64,000 nt of DNA from an uncultured Lachnospiraceae bacterium (GCA_947626395.1 CANQRU010000008.1:24296-88295); one strand, 5' to 3'. Numbered from the stretch's first letter, positions 9,195 through 18,536 are shown. A program made the numbers and translations. Notes: generated by a model from the sequence alone, not told the origin.

Positions 9195-10917
9195 ACGGCT
9201 CCTCGGGCTGGCTCCGGAGAGCAAAAAGTACATCGCGGGAAATGTGGTCCTGCAATGGCTGTCACTTGTAGCCAACATTGGCCTGATGACGGCCATTGCA
9301 CGGCTTTTGGCGGGGCTGTTCACAAAAACAGCAGGACAGCAGCAAATTTTAATGACCGTTCTTGCGGCAGCGGTCTGCGTGGCGGCGCGGTTTTGCTGTA
9401 CCGTCGGGGCCAGCCGCATGAGCTACCTGTCCAGCAAGGCGGTGAAAAGGACGCTGCGGGAAAAAATCTACGGAAAACTGTTGTGGCTCGGCGTATCTTA
9501 CCGGGAACAAGTCGCCACCAGTGAGGTGGTGCAGGTGTCCGTGGAGGGTGTGGAGCAGCTGGAGACGTATTTCGGCGCGTATCTGCCCCAGTTCTTCTAC
9601 GCCATGCTGGCCCCGCTGACGCTATTTATCTATCTCAGCTTCGTGAGTCTCCCGGCGGCCATCGTGCTGTTGGTCTGTGTGCCTCTGATTCCGGTATCCA
9701 TTGCGGCGGTGCAGACCTGGGCGAAAAAGCTGCTCAGCAAGTACTGGGGCCAGTACACCGCTCTTGGGGACACGTTTCTGGAGAATCTGCAGGGCCTGAC
9801 CACCCTGAAGATCTATCAGTCCGACGGCTTCAAGAACGAAGAAATGAACCGGGAGGCGGAGAAGTTCCGCAAGATCACCATGAAGGTGCTGACCATGCAG
9901 CTGAACTCCATCACCATCATGGACTTGATCGCCTATGGCGGCGCGGCGTTGGGCGTTATCCTGGCGGCGACGCAGATGCGCGCTGGCAGGATCGATATGG
10001 CCGGGGCGCTGCTTATCATCCTGCTGGCGGCGGACTTCTTCCTGCCCATGCGGCAGCTGGGTTCTTACTTCCATGTAGCCATGAACGGCATGGCGGCCAG
10101 CGGGAAGATATTCAAGCTGCTTGACCTGCCGGAACCGGAAGAAAAGACTGCCCCCGTCCCTGCCGACTGTTCCATCGTCTGCAAGGACCTATCCTTTTCC
10201 TATGACAAGGAGCGGGAGGTTCTGCACGGCGTTGATCTATCGTTCCCCAAGGGCGGATTCACCGCCATCGTAGGCGAGAGCGGCTGCGGGAAATCCACCG
10301 TGGCGGGCATCCTCATGGGCCGCAGCCGGGGCTATACCGGCTCCGTCGCCGTGGGCGGCACCGAATTATCTCAGATCAATGAAACGGAATTGCTGCGGAG
10401 CTTCACCTACATCAGCCACCAGAGCTATCTGTTCAAGGGCACCGTCCGGGACAATCTGCTGATGGGCAAACCGGCCGCCGCCGATGCGGAACTGTGGGCC
10501 GTCCTGGAGCGGACAAAGCTGGCGGATTTCCTGCGGGCCGAAAAGGGACTGGACACCGCCCTCAACGAGCGGGGCTCCAATCTCTCCGGCGGTCAATGCC
10601 AGCGGCTGGCTTTGGCCAGGGCACTTCTGCACGACAGCCCGGTTTATATTTTCGATGAGGCTACAAGCAATATCGATGTGGAGAGCGAGAATGATATCAT
10701 GGCGGAGATCCACAGGTTGGCGGGGACGAAAACAGTAATCCTTATCTCCCACCGGCTTGCCAATGTGGCCGCGGCGGATAACATTTACGTCATGGAGGCC
10801 GGCCGTGTAGCTGAGAGCGGGACGCATGAGGAACTTCTGGCGCGGGGCGGCGTCTACGCCGGGCTTTGGAACGCCCAGCAGGCCCTGGAAAACTACGCGA
10901 AGGAGGCGAGAATATGA
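9181..10917 (+). CDS. ABC transporter ATP-binding/permease protein (CydD-like half transporter)
   Basis: VGESGCGKSTVAG Walker A, NLSGGQCQRLALARALL signature, VYIFDEATSNID. Confidence 0.95.
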   Translation: MMIDKRLLGLAPESKKYIAGNVVLQWLSLVANIGLMTAIARLLAGLFTKTAGQQQILMTVLAAAVCVAARFCCTVGASRMSYLSSKAVKRTLREKIYGKLLWLGVSYREQVATSEVVQVSVEGVEQLETYFGAYLPQFFYAMLAPLTLFIYLSFVSLPAAIVLLVCVPLIPVSIAAVQTWAKKLLSKYWGQYTALGDTFLENLQGLTTLKIYQSDGFKNEEMNREAEKFRKITMKVLTMQLNSITIMDLIAYGGAALGVILAATQMRAGRIDMAGALLIILLAADFFLPMRQLGSYFHVAMNGMAASGKIFKLLDLPEPEEKTAPVPADCSIVCKDLSFSYDKEREVLHGVDLSFPKGGFTAIVGESGCGKSTVAGILMGRSRGYTGSVAVGGTELSQINETELLRSFTYISHQSYLFKGTVRDNLLMGKPAAADAELWAVLERTKLADFLRAEKGLDTALNERGSNLSGGQCQRLALARALLHDSPVYIFDEATSNIDVESENDIMAEIHRLAGTKTVILISHRLANVAAADNIYVMEAGRVAESGTHEELLARGGVYAGLWNAQQALENYAKEARI

Positions 10918-12617
10918 AACGCAGAAGCGGATTTGTCATTATGACCCGGCTCATCGGACTGGTAAGGCCCTTGACCGGCTTTATGCTCCTGGCGATCACG
11001 ATGGGACTCATCGGAAACCTGTGCGCCACGTTTATCACCATTCTGGGCGGATATGCGGTGCTGAACGTCCTGGGCTTTGAGGTGCCTCTGGCCTTGGGCT
11101 GGATATTCGCCGCCGTGCTGATCTTTGCCCTAGTGCGGGGCGTCCTCCGCTACGCGGAGCAGTCCTGTAATCATTTTATCGCATTCAAGCTGCTGGCCAT
11201 TATCCGGGATAAGGTGTTCCAGGCTCTGCGGAAGCTCTGCCCGGCCAAGCTGGAGGGCCGGGACCGGGGCGATCTGATCTCCGTGATTACCTCGGACATT
11301 GAACTTTTGGAGGTGTTTTACGCTCATACGATTTCTCCGATCGCCATCGCGGCGCTCTTTACGGTCGTGATGTGCCTGTTCATCGGCTCTTTCCACTGGA
11401 CGTTGGGCCTGCTGGCTTTGTGCGCTTATGCGGTCGTCGGTATCGTGATTCCGATGATCGTATCTCATCTCAGCGGAGACGCCGGGATGCGGTTCCGCAC
11501 CCGGTCCGGGGAGTTGGCGGGCTTCGTACTCGACAGTCTCCGGGGGCTGGATGAGACGCTCCAATATGGCCGGGGCGAAGCGCGTCTCGCGGAAATGAAT
11601 CAGCGTACCGACGATCTGTCCGGGGATGAGGCGCAAATGAAGAAGACCGCCGGACGGAATACGGCGGTGACGAATACGGTGATTTTGATTTTTGACCTTA
11701 CCATGCTGTTTGTCAGCGCTTCTTTATATCAGTCCGGCGCGGTGGGCTTTGACGGGGTGCTGATTCCAACTATTGCCCTGTTCTCTTCCTTCGGCCCGGC
11801 GGTGGCTCTGGCGGCGTTGGGAAGCACATTGCAGAGCACCTTCGCCGCCGGGAACCGGGTGCTGGACATTCTGGATGATACCCCGGCGGTAGAGGAAGTC
11901 ACAGGCAAGGCGGCAGTCGCATTCACCGGCGCATCTGTGGAAAACGTGTCCTTCTCCTACGGCGGCGAGGAAGTGCTGCGGGATATGTCCCTGACCGTCC
12001 CGGAGGGGGAGATCATCGGTATCACGGGCCGGAGCGGCAGCGGAAAGTCCACGCTCCTAAAGCTTCTGATGCGCTTCTGGGATGTGCAGAAAGGGAGTGT
12101 TGAAGTCTCCGGCGTGCCGGTTCGTGACATCAACACCGCAAATCTTCGGGACATGGAGAGCTTCGTCACCCAGGAGACGCACCTGTTCCACGACAGCATC
12201 AAGAACAACCTGCGCCTTGCCAAACTGGACGCCACAGACGGGGAAATTGTGGCCGCCTGCAAAAAGGCGTCGGTCCATGATTTCATCATGACTTTGCCCC
12301 AGGGCTATGATACCCCGGTGGGAGAACTGGGGGACACTCTCTCCGGCGGGGAGCGTCAGCGCCTGGGTCTGGCCAGAGCGTTCCTCCATGACGCGCCGCT
12401 GATGCTCTTAGACGAGCCCACCAGCAACCTGGACAGCCTCAACGAGGCGGTGATTTTAAAGTCCCTCCGGGAAGAACGGGAGAGCAGGACGGTAGTCCTG
12501 GTGTCTCACCGGGCCTCCACCATGCGGATCGCCGACCGGGTGATCTCCGTGGAGAGCGGGAGAGGGAAAAGCATTACTTCTTTTTCTTCCATGTCAGTAA
12601 GAACGCCGAGTTTATGA
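10914..12617 (+). CDS. ABC transporter ATP-binding/permease protein (CydC-like half transporter), atypical C-terminus
   Basis: ITGRSGSGKSTLLKLLMRF, LSGGERQRLGLARAFL, LLDEPTSNLD; ATGA overlap with upstream gene. Confidence 0.94.
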   Translation: MKRRSGFVIMTRLIGLVRPLTGFMLLAITMGLIGNLCATFITILGGYAVLNVLGFEVPLALGWIFAAVLIFALVRGVLRYAEQSCNHFIAFKLLAIIRDKVFQALRKLCPAKLEGRDRGDLISVITSDIELLEVFYAHTISPIAIAALFTVVMCLFIGSFHWTLGLLALCAYAVVGIVIPMIVSHLSGDAGMRFRTRSGELAGFVLDSLRGLDETLQYGRGEARLAEMNQRTDDLSGDEAQMKKTAGRNTAVTNTVILIFDLTMLFVSASLYQSGAVGFDGVLIPTIALFSSFGPAVALAALGSTLQSTFAAGNRVLDILDDTPAVEEVTGKAAVAFTGASVENVSFSYGGEEVLRDMSLTVPEGEIIGITGRSGSGKSTLLKLLMRFWDVQKGSVEVSGVPVRDINTANLRDMESFVTQETHLFHDSIKNNLRLAKLDATDGEIVAACKKASVHDFIMTLPQGYDTPVGELGDTLSGGERQRLGLARAFLHDAPLMLLDEPTSNLDSLNEAVILKSLREERESRTVVLVSHRASTMRIADRVISVESGRGKSITSFSSMSVRTPSL

Positions 12618-12789
12618 TCACAAGTATAGAGCCTGCGTTGTGTACGAGAGCGCCGATGACCGGATTCAGAATACCCGGAATTGCCAGTCCGATGGCAATT
12701 ATGGTATAATAGTACCTGCTTGAATATGCTTCGCCATTTGCGCATTCCACACAGATTCCAAATAACCGCCACGCGCATTCCTCATTCAT
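12574..12789 (-). pseudogene. C-terminal remnant of heavy-metal/cation P-type ATPase
   Basis: IAIGLAIPGILNPVIGALVHNAGSILVIINSAFLLTWK resembles the terminal TM pair of P1B ATPases; no catalytic domains present. Confidence 0.75.
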
Positions 12790-12843
12790 GGTTTATCCTA
12801 TAATCACTGACGGAAGTCAGAATCATGAAAGGTGGTATAAAAC

Positions 12844-13206
12844 ATGAAGAAGAAAATGATCGTATTAGTTGTGGCGGTGCTTGCGCTGGCGGTGGGAGGC
12901 GTGACCGCATTTGCAGCCGAGAACGGTGCGTTCAGCTATCTGACCGGTCGTCAGCGCAGCGTCGCCCGAGGCGAACTGTATGCGCAGGCGGATGAGCTGC
13001 CGGAGGATGAGCAGAAGGCTTTTCTTGCTGAGAACGGTATCGCGGAAACGCCCTGGTCCGAGGACGCGGCGGCGTCTTACAGCTACGTCGGCGGCCAGCA
13101 GAGAGGCGCGTCTTACCGGCAGGACGATGATGCGGACAGCACCCAGGATATGTCCGGGTACAGCTACCTGACCGGGCAGCAGCGCGGATCCAGCTATCAT
13201 CAGTAA
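12844..13206 (+). CDS. Small exported protein with three YSYLTGQQRG-type motifs
   Basis: Signal peptide MKKKMIVLVVAVLALAVGGVTAFA; FSYLTGRQRS, YSYVGGQQRGASY, YSYLTGQQRGSSY. Confidence 0.8.
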   Translation: MKKKMIVLVVAVLALAVGGVTAFAAENGAFSYLTGRQRSVARGELYAQADELPEDEQKAFLAENGIAETPWSEDAAASYSYVGGQQRGASYRQDDDADSTQDMSGYSYLTGQQRGSSYHQ

Positions 13207-13230
13207 CAAGAATAACAAGAGGAGGAGATC

Positions 13231-13902
13231 ATGGCTTACCTGTTGGCGGTCGATGACGAAAAGGATATTGTAGAACTCATTTCCCGTTTCGCGGAGCATG
13301 AGGGGCATACCGTCGATACGGCGGGCTCCGGCGCGGAAGCGGTCCGTCTGTGTCAAAAGAACGAATACGATCTGATCATTCTCGACATCATGATGCCGGA
13401 GATGGACGGGTTCACCGCCTGCAAGGAAATCCGCAGGCAGAAGCAGACGCCTATTATCATGCTGTCCGCGTTGGGCTCGGAGTACGACAAGCTGATGGGA
13501 TTTGAGCTGGGCATCGACGACTATGTGGTGAAGCCGTTTTCTCCCCGTGAGCTGATGGCGCGGGTAAAGGCTGTCCTCGCAAGAAATACGGCGGGCAGGC
13601 CGAAGGATGAAATTCTGATACAGGGGCTTCGGATTGATACGCTGGCCCGAGAGGTCTTTGTGGACGGGGTGAAGACGGAACTGACCGCGAAAGAATATGA
13701 GCTGCTGGTCTTCCTTGTCCGGAACAGGGGGATCGCGCTGACGCGGGAAAATATTTTGAATTCCGTATGGGGCTATGATTATTTCGGGGACGACCGCACG
13801 GTGGACTGGCAGATCAAGCTCCTGCGCGGCAAGCTGGGACTCTATCGGAAATGTATCGTAACTTTGCGGGGAACGGGGTATCGGTTCGATGAGAAAGCGT
13901 AG
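13231..13902 (+). CDS. OmpR-family response regulator
   Basis: LIILDIMMPEMDGF receiver; LTAKEYELLVFLVRNRG...TLRGTGYRF winged helix. Confidence 0.96.
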   Translation: MAYLLAVDDEKDIVELISRFAEHEGHTVDTAGSGAEAVRLCQKNEYDLIILDIMMPEMDGFTACKEIRRQKQTPIIMLSALGSEYDKLMGFELGIDDYVVKPFSPRELMARVKAVLARNTAGRPKDEILIQGLRIDTLAREVFVDGVKTELTAKEYELLVFLVRNRGIALTRENILNSVWGYDYFGDDRTVDWQIKLLRGKLGLYRKCIVTLRGTGYRFDEKA

Positions 13903-15391
13903 ATCCTTCGGCGTAAGGCTGTGGCTGTGGTTTGTGGTTTTTTCCGGCGTGATATTCATTGCGCTGTGGCTTTTGCAGACGGTTTTTTTGCAGAGCTTTT
14001 ATAACGATATGGCGATCCGCGGCGCGGAAAAAGCGGCCGGGGAAATAGCGGAACATTTCGATGACGCAGATTTTTACGATGTGATCGATGAGACGGCCGC
14101 GGAAAACTCCCTACTGGTGTTCGTTACGGACGGGCAGGGAAATGTTCTGTACAGCGCCGACGAATACAAGCGCCTTTACGGGAAAGCCGAACACGAACAG
14201 GGGGAGCGCCGGAACGGGAATCCTTATTTTTCCTCTGAGGAGATCATGAACTGGGAAAAAGGCGCTCTGCGGAATCTGCCGTACAGCTATGAATCTTTCA
14301 TTGCGAGACTCAGAGAATCCGGCGCGGACAGCGCGGGCTTCGTCACAGAGGACAACGCGGCCTATGTGACGGGGAGTATTCTGGACGATGGGACGATTCT
14401 TTATGTCAGTATGCCGCTCGGCACAGTCGGCGGGACCGTCAGGATATTGCGGCTTCAGCTTGTGTGGGTCTCCGTTCTGGCCCTGATCCTGGGCTTTGTG
14501 ATTGCTTGGGCCATTTCCAGGCGGTTCGGGAAACCGATAGAGAAAATAGCCGGTTCCGCCAGGGAGATCGCCGCGGGCAACTATCATCCGGAGCTTCCGA
14601 AAGGCTTTTGCACGGAGCTGGATGAACTGTCCGATACGCTGGACGAAATGGCGCTGAGCCTGGAAAAAGCGAAAAACGCCCAGCGGGAATTCCTCGCGAA
14701 CGTCTCCCACGACTTACGGACGCCCCTCACCATGATCAGGGGCTATGCGGAGATGGTTAGAGAAATCTCGTGGAGCGATGCAGAAAAGCGGGAACGGGAC
14801 TTGGACATCATCATGCATGAGGCTGACCGATTGACGGCGCTCGTGAATGAGATATTGGAGTTTTCCGCCATGCAGTCGGGAAGCGCGCCGCAGAAGTTCG
14901 GCGTTATCGACTTGAGCCGCGTGGTCCGCGAGGTGACCGGACAGTTTGCGTCCTTCTGCGAACAGAACGGTTTCGTGATCGAGGCGGAGATCGCGGACGG
15001 CGTCGCTGTGTCCGCCGACGAGGCGCAGATCCGGCGGGTCATTTATAATTTCATCGACAATGCCGTCAATCACACAGATGAAAGCAAAAAGATCAAGGTG
15101 TCGCTGAGCCAGCAGGACGGTTCCGCGCGGTTTGCGGTGACGGACTTCGGGAAAGGTATCACGGATGAAGATATTCCCTATATATGGGAGCGCTATTACA
15201 CGGCCCGGAACAGAAAGAACAAAGCGGCCGTGTCCGGGCTGGGGCTGTCCATCGCAAAGGAGATCCTGACGGCCCATAAGGCAAAATTTGGCGTCGATAC
15301 GCGAAATGGGTGCACGTTTTGGTTTGAGATGGAGAATATGTTGATAAATGACGGCAACATCGGCGGGGCGGCGGTAAAATACGTATATTAA
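13889..15391 (+). CDS. Sensor histidine kinase
   Basis: HAMP region; LANVSHDLRTPLTMIRGYAEM H-box; FGKGITDEDIPYIWERYY; GLGLSIAKEI. Confidence 0.96.
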   Translation: MRKRRSFGVRLWLWFVVFSGVIFIALWLLQTVFLQSFYNDMAIRGAEKAAGEIAEHFDDADFYDVIDETAAENSLLVFVTDGQGNVLYSADEYKRLYGKAEHEQGERRNGNPYFSSEEIMNWEKGALRNLPYSYESFIARLRESGADSAGFVTEDNAAYVTGSILDDGTILYVSMPLGTVGGTVRILRLQLVWVSVLALILGFVIAWAISRRFGKPIEKIAGSAREIAAGNYHPELPKGFCTELDELSDTLDEMALSLEKAKNAQREFLANVSHDLRTPLTMIRGYAEMVREISWSDAEKRERDLDIIMHEADRLTALVNEILEFSAMQSGSAPQKFGVIDLSRVVREVTGQFASFCEQNGFVIEAEIADGVAVSADEAQIRRVIYNFIDNAVNHTDESKKIKVSLSQQDGSARFAVTDFGKGITDEDIPYIWERYYTARNRKNKAAVSGLGLSIAKEILTAHKAKFGVDTRNGCTFWFEMENMLINDGNIGGAAVKYVY

Positions 15392-15431
15392 CATTAGTCA
15401 AAAATGCGTGCTTGCACATTTTTGTCGAAAG
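15382..15431. repeat. Left copy of ~50-bp direct repeat flanking toxin-antitoxin module
   Basis: CGTATATTAACATTAGTCAAAAATGCGTGCTTGCACATTTTTGTCGAAAG. Confidence 0.92.
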
Positions 15432-15530
15432 ACCAGCTATGATGCAATGATGAAAATGGAATTGCATTCTCGAAGCATAGAATAAGCAGCAGGCAATACA
15501 ACGTTTCTCTTATCTTCATCTGAAGAATCG

Positions 15531-15559
15531 TTGACTTTTTGCATACAATGACGTACAAT
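15531..15559 (+). promoter_or_regulatory. Promoter of toxin-antitoxin operon
   Basis: TTGACT - 17 nt - TACAAT. Confidence 0.6.
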
Positions 15560-15596
15560 AATAATACAAATGAATGTCGTAAGGGAGTGAAGGAAT

Positions 15597-15920
15597 ATGG
15601 CATCCAATGTGCTGCAGGTAAGGGTAGACGAAAATCTTCGTGCGGAGGCCGCAGCGATTTATGCGGATCTTGGGATTGACCTACAGACTGCTGTGCGGAT
15701 TTTTCTGAAACGGTCCGTGATGGTAAACGGGCTTCCGTTCAGCATGACACTTGGAGAACGTCAGGATACGGCGGCCGTCGCGGGGATCCGGGCGATTCAG
15801 AGCATGAGGGAGTCAGCGGAAAAGGCTGGTCTTTCCGAGATGAGCCTTGACGAGATTAATGCGGAAATCGCTGCATCCAGGAGAGAGCGCCATACGCGAA
15901 AAGCGGGAGGCGCGGAATAA
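15597..15920 (+). CDS. RelB/DinJ-family antitoxin
   Basis: VLQVRVDENLRAEAAAIYADLGIDLQTAVRIFLKRSVMVNGLPF. Confidence 0.92.
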   Translation: MASNVLQVRVDENLRAEAAAIYADLGIDLQTAVRIFLKRSVMVNGLPFSMTLGERQDTAAVAGIRAIQSMRESAEKAGLSEMSLDEINAEIAASRRERHTRKAGGAE

Positions 15921-15925
15921 GCGAT

Positions 15926-16345
15926 ATGAAATATTATGCCGTTCTGGATACGAACGTATTGGTTTCCGCTCTCCTTGCGAGGAAATCTGTTCCCGCCCAA
16001 GTTTTAGACGAAGCTGTCGACGGAAGGATTGTGCCACTGTACGATGACGAAATACTGGCGGAATATGAAGACGTACTCCGCCGTGACAAGTTCCCATTTC
16101 AGGAGCAGGAGGTCCAAGCAGTCATCAATGCGATCTGCAGGCGGGGAATCTGCGTAGAAGCGGAACCGATAGATATTCTCCTGCCGGATCCGGACGATGT
16201 GGTGTTTTATGCGGTTGTCATGCAAAAGAAGAAGGAAGGGGACGCATATCTTGTGACGGGAAACCAGAAGCATTTCCCACGGGAGCCCTTTATCGTAACA
16301 CCCAAGGAGATGGTCGAGATCATCGAATCCGGGGCGGAAAAATAG
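15926..16345 (+). CDS. PIN-domain toxin (COG1569-like)
   Basis: YYAVLDTNVLVSALL; ILLPDPDDVVFYAVVM; LVTGNQKHFP. Confidence 0.92.
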   Translation: MKYYAVLDTNVLVSALLARKSVPAQVLDEAVDGRIVPLYDDEILAEYEDVLRRDKFPFQEQEVQAVINAICRRGICVEAEPIDILLPDPDDVVFYAVVMQKKKEGDAYLVTGNQKHFPREPFIVTPKEMVEIIESGAEK

Positions 16346-16373
16346 TACAAGCAATAGGAAGAACTGAAACAAG

Positions 16374-16423
16374 CGTATATTAACATTAGTCAAAAATGCG
16401 TGCCTGCACATTTTTGCTGAAAG
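16374..16423. repeat. Right copy of ~50-bp direct repeat flanking toxin-antitoxin module
   Basis: CGTATATTAACATTAGTCAAAAATGCGTGCCTGCACATTTTTGCTGAAAG. Confidence 0.92.
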
Positions 16424-16505
16424 GAGAGGCAGACATGATGCGCTGCCCAAGATATCTCAGCAAGCCAGAGAAAATGGTTTACTCACGAGCAACCATACGT
16501 TCAAT

Positions 16506-16730
16506 ATGAAATATGATCTGGCGGATTATTTTATCAGCAGGTCATCGGAGGGCGCAGCGGCTCTGTCCATTAGGACCAATATGTTTGCCTATGACTGTCA
16601 GGTATCCAAAATGGCAAAGGACGCAGGATATATGTCTATGCTTTATACGGATGCTGATTATACTGCGTCGAATGCCTGTTATGAGAAGATCGGCTATGTT
16701 CTCAGAGGAAAATTGTGTACAATAGGATAA
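16506..16730 (+). pseudogene. GNAT acetyltransferase C-terminal remnant
   Basis: QVSKMAKDAGYMSMLYTDADYTASNACYEKIGYVLRGKLCTI resembles a GNAT C-terminus; N-terminal half absent. Confidence 0.7.
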
Positions 16731-16949
16731 TTAGTCTATTCTATTCGGCGAAACATCGGATTTAACGATACTGATTTTTGTAAAATCGCAAAATCGGGCG
16801 CCTTAACTTGTCAGGAAAGTCTTTTTAAGAGTCAGGACGATTTGGGAGCAGCCAGGTAGCTGGCAGAAGATATCCATTAAGGTCAATATGTTTGCCTATG
16901 ACTGTCTGAATTAAAAAAATGACTACTTGAAATTTGGACGAATCCCGGC

Positions 16950-16955
16950 TATAAT
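16950..16955 (+). promoter_or_regulatory. -10 element of putative leader promoter (TTGAAA at 16927 - 17 nt - TATAAT)
   Basis: TTGAAA/TATAAT with 17-nt spacer immediately before the first leader hairpin. Confidence 0.55.
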
Positions 16956-16963
16956 GATAAAGC

Positions 16964-17018
16964 AACGTGTGGCATTTCAACTGCGTAAATCCGGTTGAAG
17001 GCCACACGTTTATTTTTG
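16964..17018 (+). ncRNA. Leader hairpin 1: stem with CGTAAATCC loop and U-rich tail
   Basis: CGTGTGGC.TTCAACTG-CGTAAATC-CGGTTGAA.GCCACACG-TTTATTTTTG. Confidence 0.6.
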
Positions 17019-17067
17019 CGCATTCCTCCCGGAAAGAGCAGACCGGAGGATATGCCAGAACACAATT

Positions 17068-17120
17068 AGCGCGTGGCCGTCGGCGTAAATCCAGCTGATA
17101 ACCGCGTGCTTATTATTTTT
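17068..17120 (+). ncRNA. Leader hairpin 2: different stem, same CGTAAATCC loop and U-rich tail
   Basis: GCGCGTGGCCGTCGGC-GTAAATCCA-GCTGATAACCGCGTGC-TTATTATTTTT. Confidence 0.55.
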
Positions 17121-17138
17121 GGAAAGGAAGTCATTTTC

Positions 17139-18536
17139 ATGGAAGAACAGACAAATCAGTTTCTCGGGGAGGAGCGTATCAGCGGACTGATGCGGAAATA
17201 CGCGATTCCCTGCATCATTTCGCTGCTGGTGGGCGCCCTCTACAATATTGTGGACCAGATCTTTATCGCCAACGCCTCGTACCTCGGCTCCTATGGAAAC
17301 GCGGCAAATACGGTCGTTTTCCCGCTGACAGTCATCGCGCTGGCGGTCGCGGTCATGATCGGCGACGGCTGCTGCGCGCTCGTGAGTCTCAGCCTCGGCA
17401 TGAAGCGGCCGGAGACCGCCCGAAAGAGCGTCGGCAATTCGGTCGTCATGGTGATCGTCTGCGGCCTGGCGCTCTGCGCGGTGTATCTGATCTTTGGCAG
17501 TCCGATCATTTCCATGTTCGGCGGGACCGTCAATGAGGAAACGTTCCGGTATTCGAAGGAGTATTTCTTTTACATCACGCTGGGAATTCCATTCTATATG
17601 TTCGGGCAGGCGCTGAATCCCATCATCCGGGCCGACGGGAGCCCCCGCTTCGCGATGGCGTCCACGCTGGCCGGCGCGGTGATCAATATCATTCTCGACC
17701 CGGTCTTTATCTTCGTCTTCCGGTGGGGGATGATGGGCGCCGCCGTGGCGACCGTTCTGGGCCAGCTCGTAACCGCGGCGCTGGCGGTCTGGTACATCGT
17801 GCATATGAAACTGGTGAAGCCAGCGAAGCCGGATTTTCGGCTGGACGGCCGCGTCTGCCGGAAGACGCTCGTGCTTGGCATGACCAGCTTTCTGTCGCAG
17901 ATCTCCCTGGTCGCTTCGATGGCCGCGGTCAACAATATGATCCGGAAATACGGCGCGCTCGACCCGGTGTTTGAGCAGGAGCAGTACGCCCAGATCCCGA
18001 TGGCGGTGGTCGGCATTGTGATGAAATTCTTCCAGATCGTCATCTCCATTGTCGTCGGCATGGCTGCCGGGTGCATTCCCATTGTCGGCTTTAATATGGG
18101 CGCCGGGAAGAAGAACCGTGTCCGGGAACTTTTTACCAGACTGCTGACGGCGGAGGCGGCGGTCGGAGCCGCGGCGCTTCTCATCGTGGAGCTGCTCCCG
18201 CGGCAGCTGATTCGTATCTTCGGCGCGGCGAATGAAAGCGTTTATTATACGGATTTTGCGGTCAGGGCGTTCCGCGTCTATCTGTGCATGGTGATCTTTG
18301 CCTGCATCAATAAGGCCTGCTTTATCTTCCTGCAGGCGATGGGCAAGGCGGCGGCATCCACTGCGCTGTCCATGATCAGGGAGATCGTCTTCGGCGTCGG
18401 GTTCGCACTGTTGCTGCCGGTCTTTTTCGGGCTTGACGGCGTTCTGTATTCGATGCCGCTTTCCGATGCGCTGACGTTTGTGATTGCCGTCTGGCTGATC
18501 GTGAGGACGTATAAGGAATTAAGCCGGGAGAATTAG
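17139..18536 (+). CDS. MATE family efflux transporter
   Basis: 12-TM MATE protein: LVGALYNIVDQIFIA, GIPFYMFGQALNPIIRADGSPRFAM; start at ATG after gaaaggaag. Confidence 0.95.
   Translation: MEEQTNQFLGEERISGLMRKYAIPCIISLLVGALYNIVDQIFIANASYLGSYGNAANTVVFPLTVIALAVAVMIGDGCCALVSLSLGMKRPETARKSVGNSVVMVIVCGLALCAVYLIFGSPIISMFGGTVNEETFRYSKEYFFYITLGIPFYMFGQALNPIIRADGSPRFAMASTLAGAVINIILDPVFIFVFRWGMMGAAVATVLGQLVTAALAVWYIVHMKLVKPAKPDFRLDGRVCRKTLVLGMTSFLSQISLVASMAAVNNMIRKYGALDPVFEQEQYAQIPMAVVGIVMKFFQIVISIVVGMAAGCIPIVGFNMGAGKKNRVRELFTRLLTAEAAVGAAALLIVELLPRQLIRIFGAANESVYYTDFAVRAFRVYLCMVIFACINKACFIFLQAMGKAAASTALSMIREIVFGVGFALLLPVFFGLDGVLYSMPLSDALTFVIAVWLIVRTYKELSREN

Noticed and set aside
16964-17120. mini-ykkC (guanidine-II) riboswitch
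   Set aside because: Two tandem hairpins fit superficially, but loops are CGTAAATCC rather than ACGR
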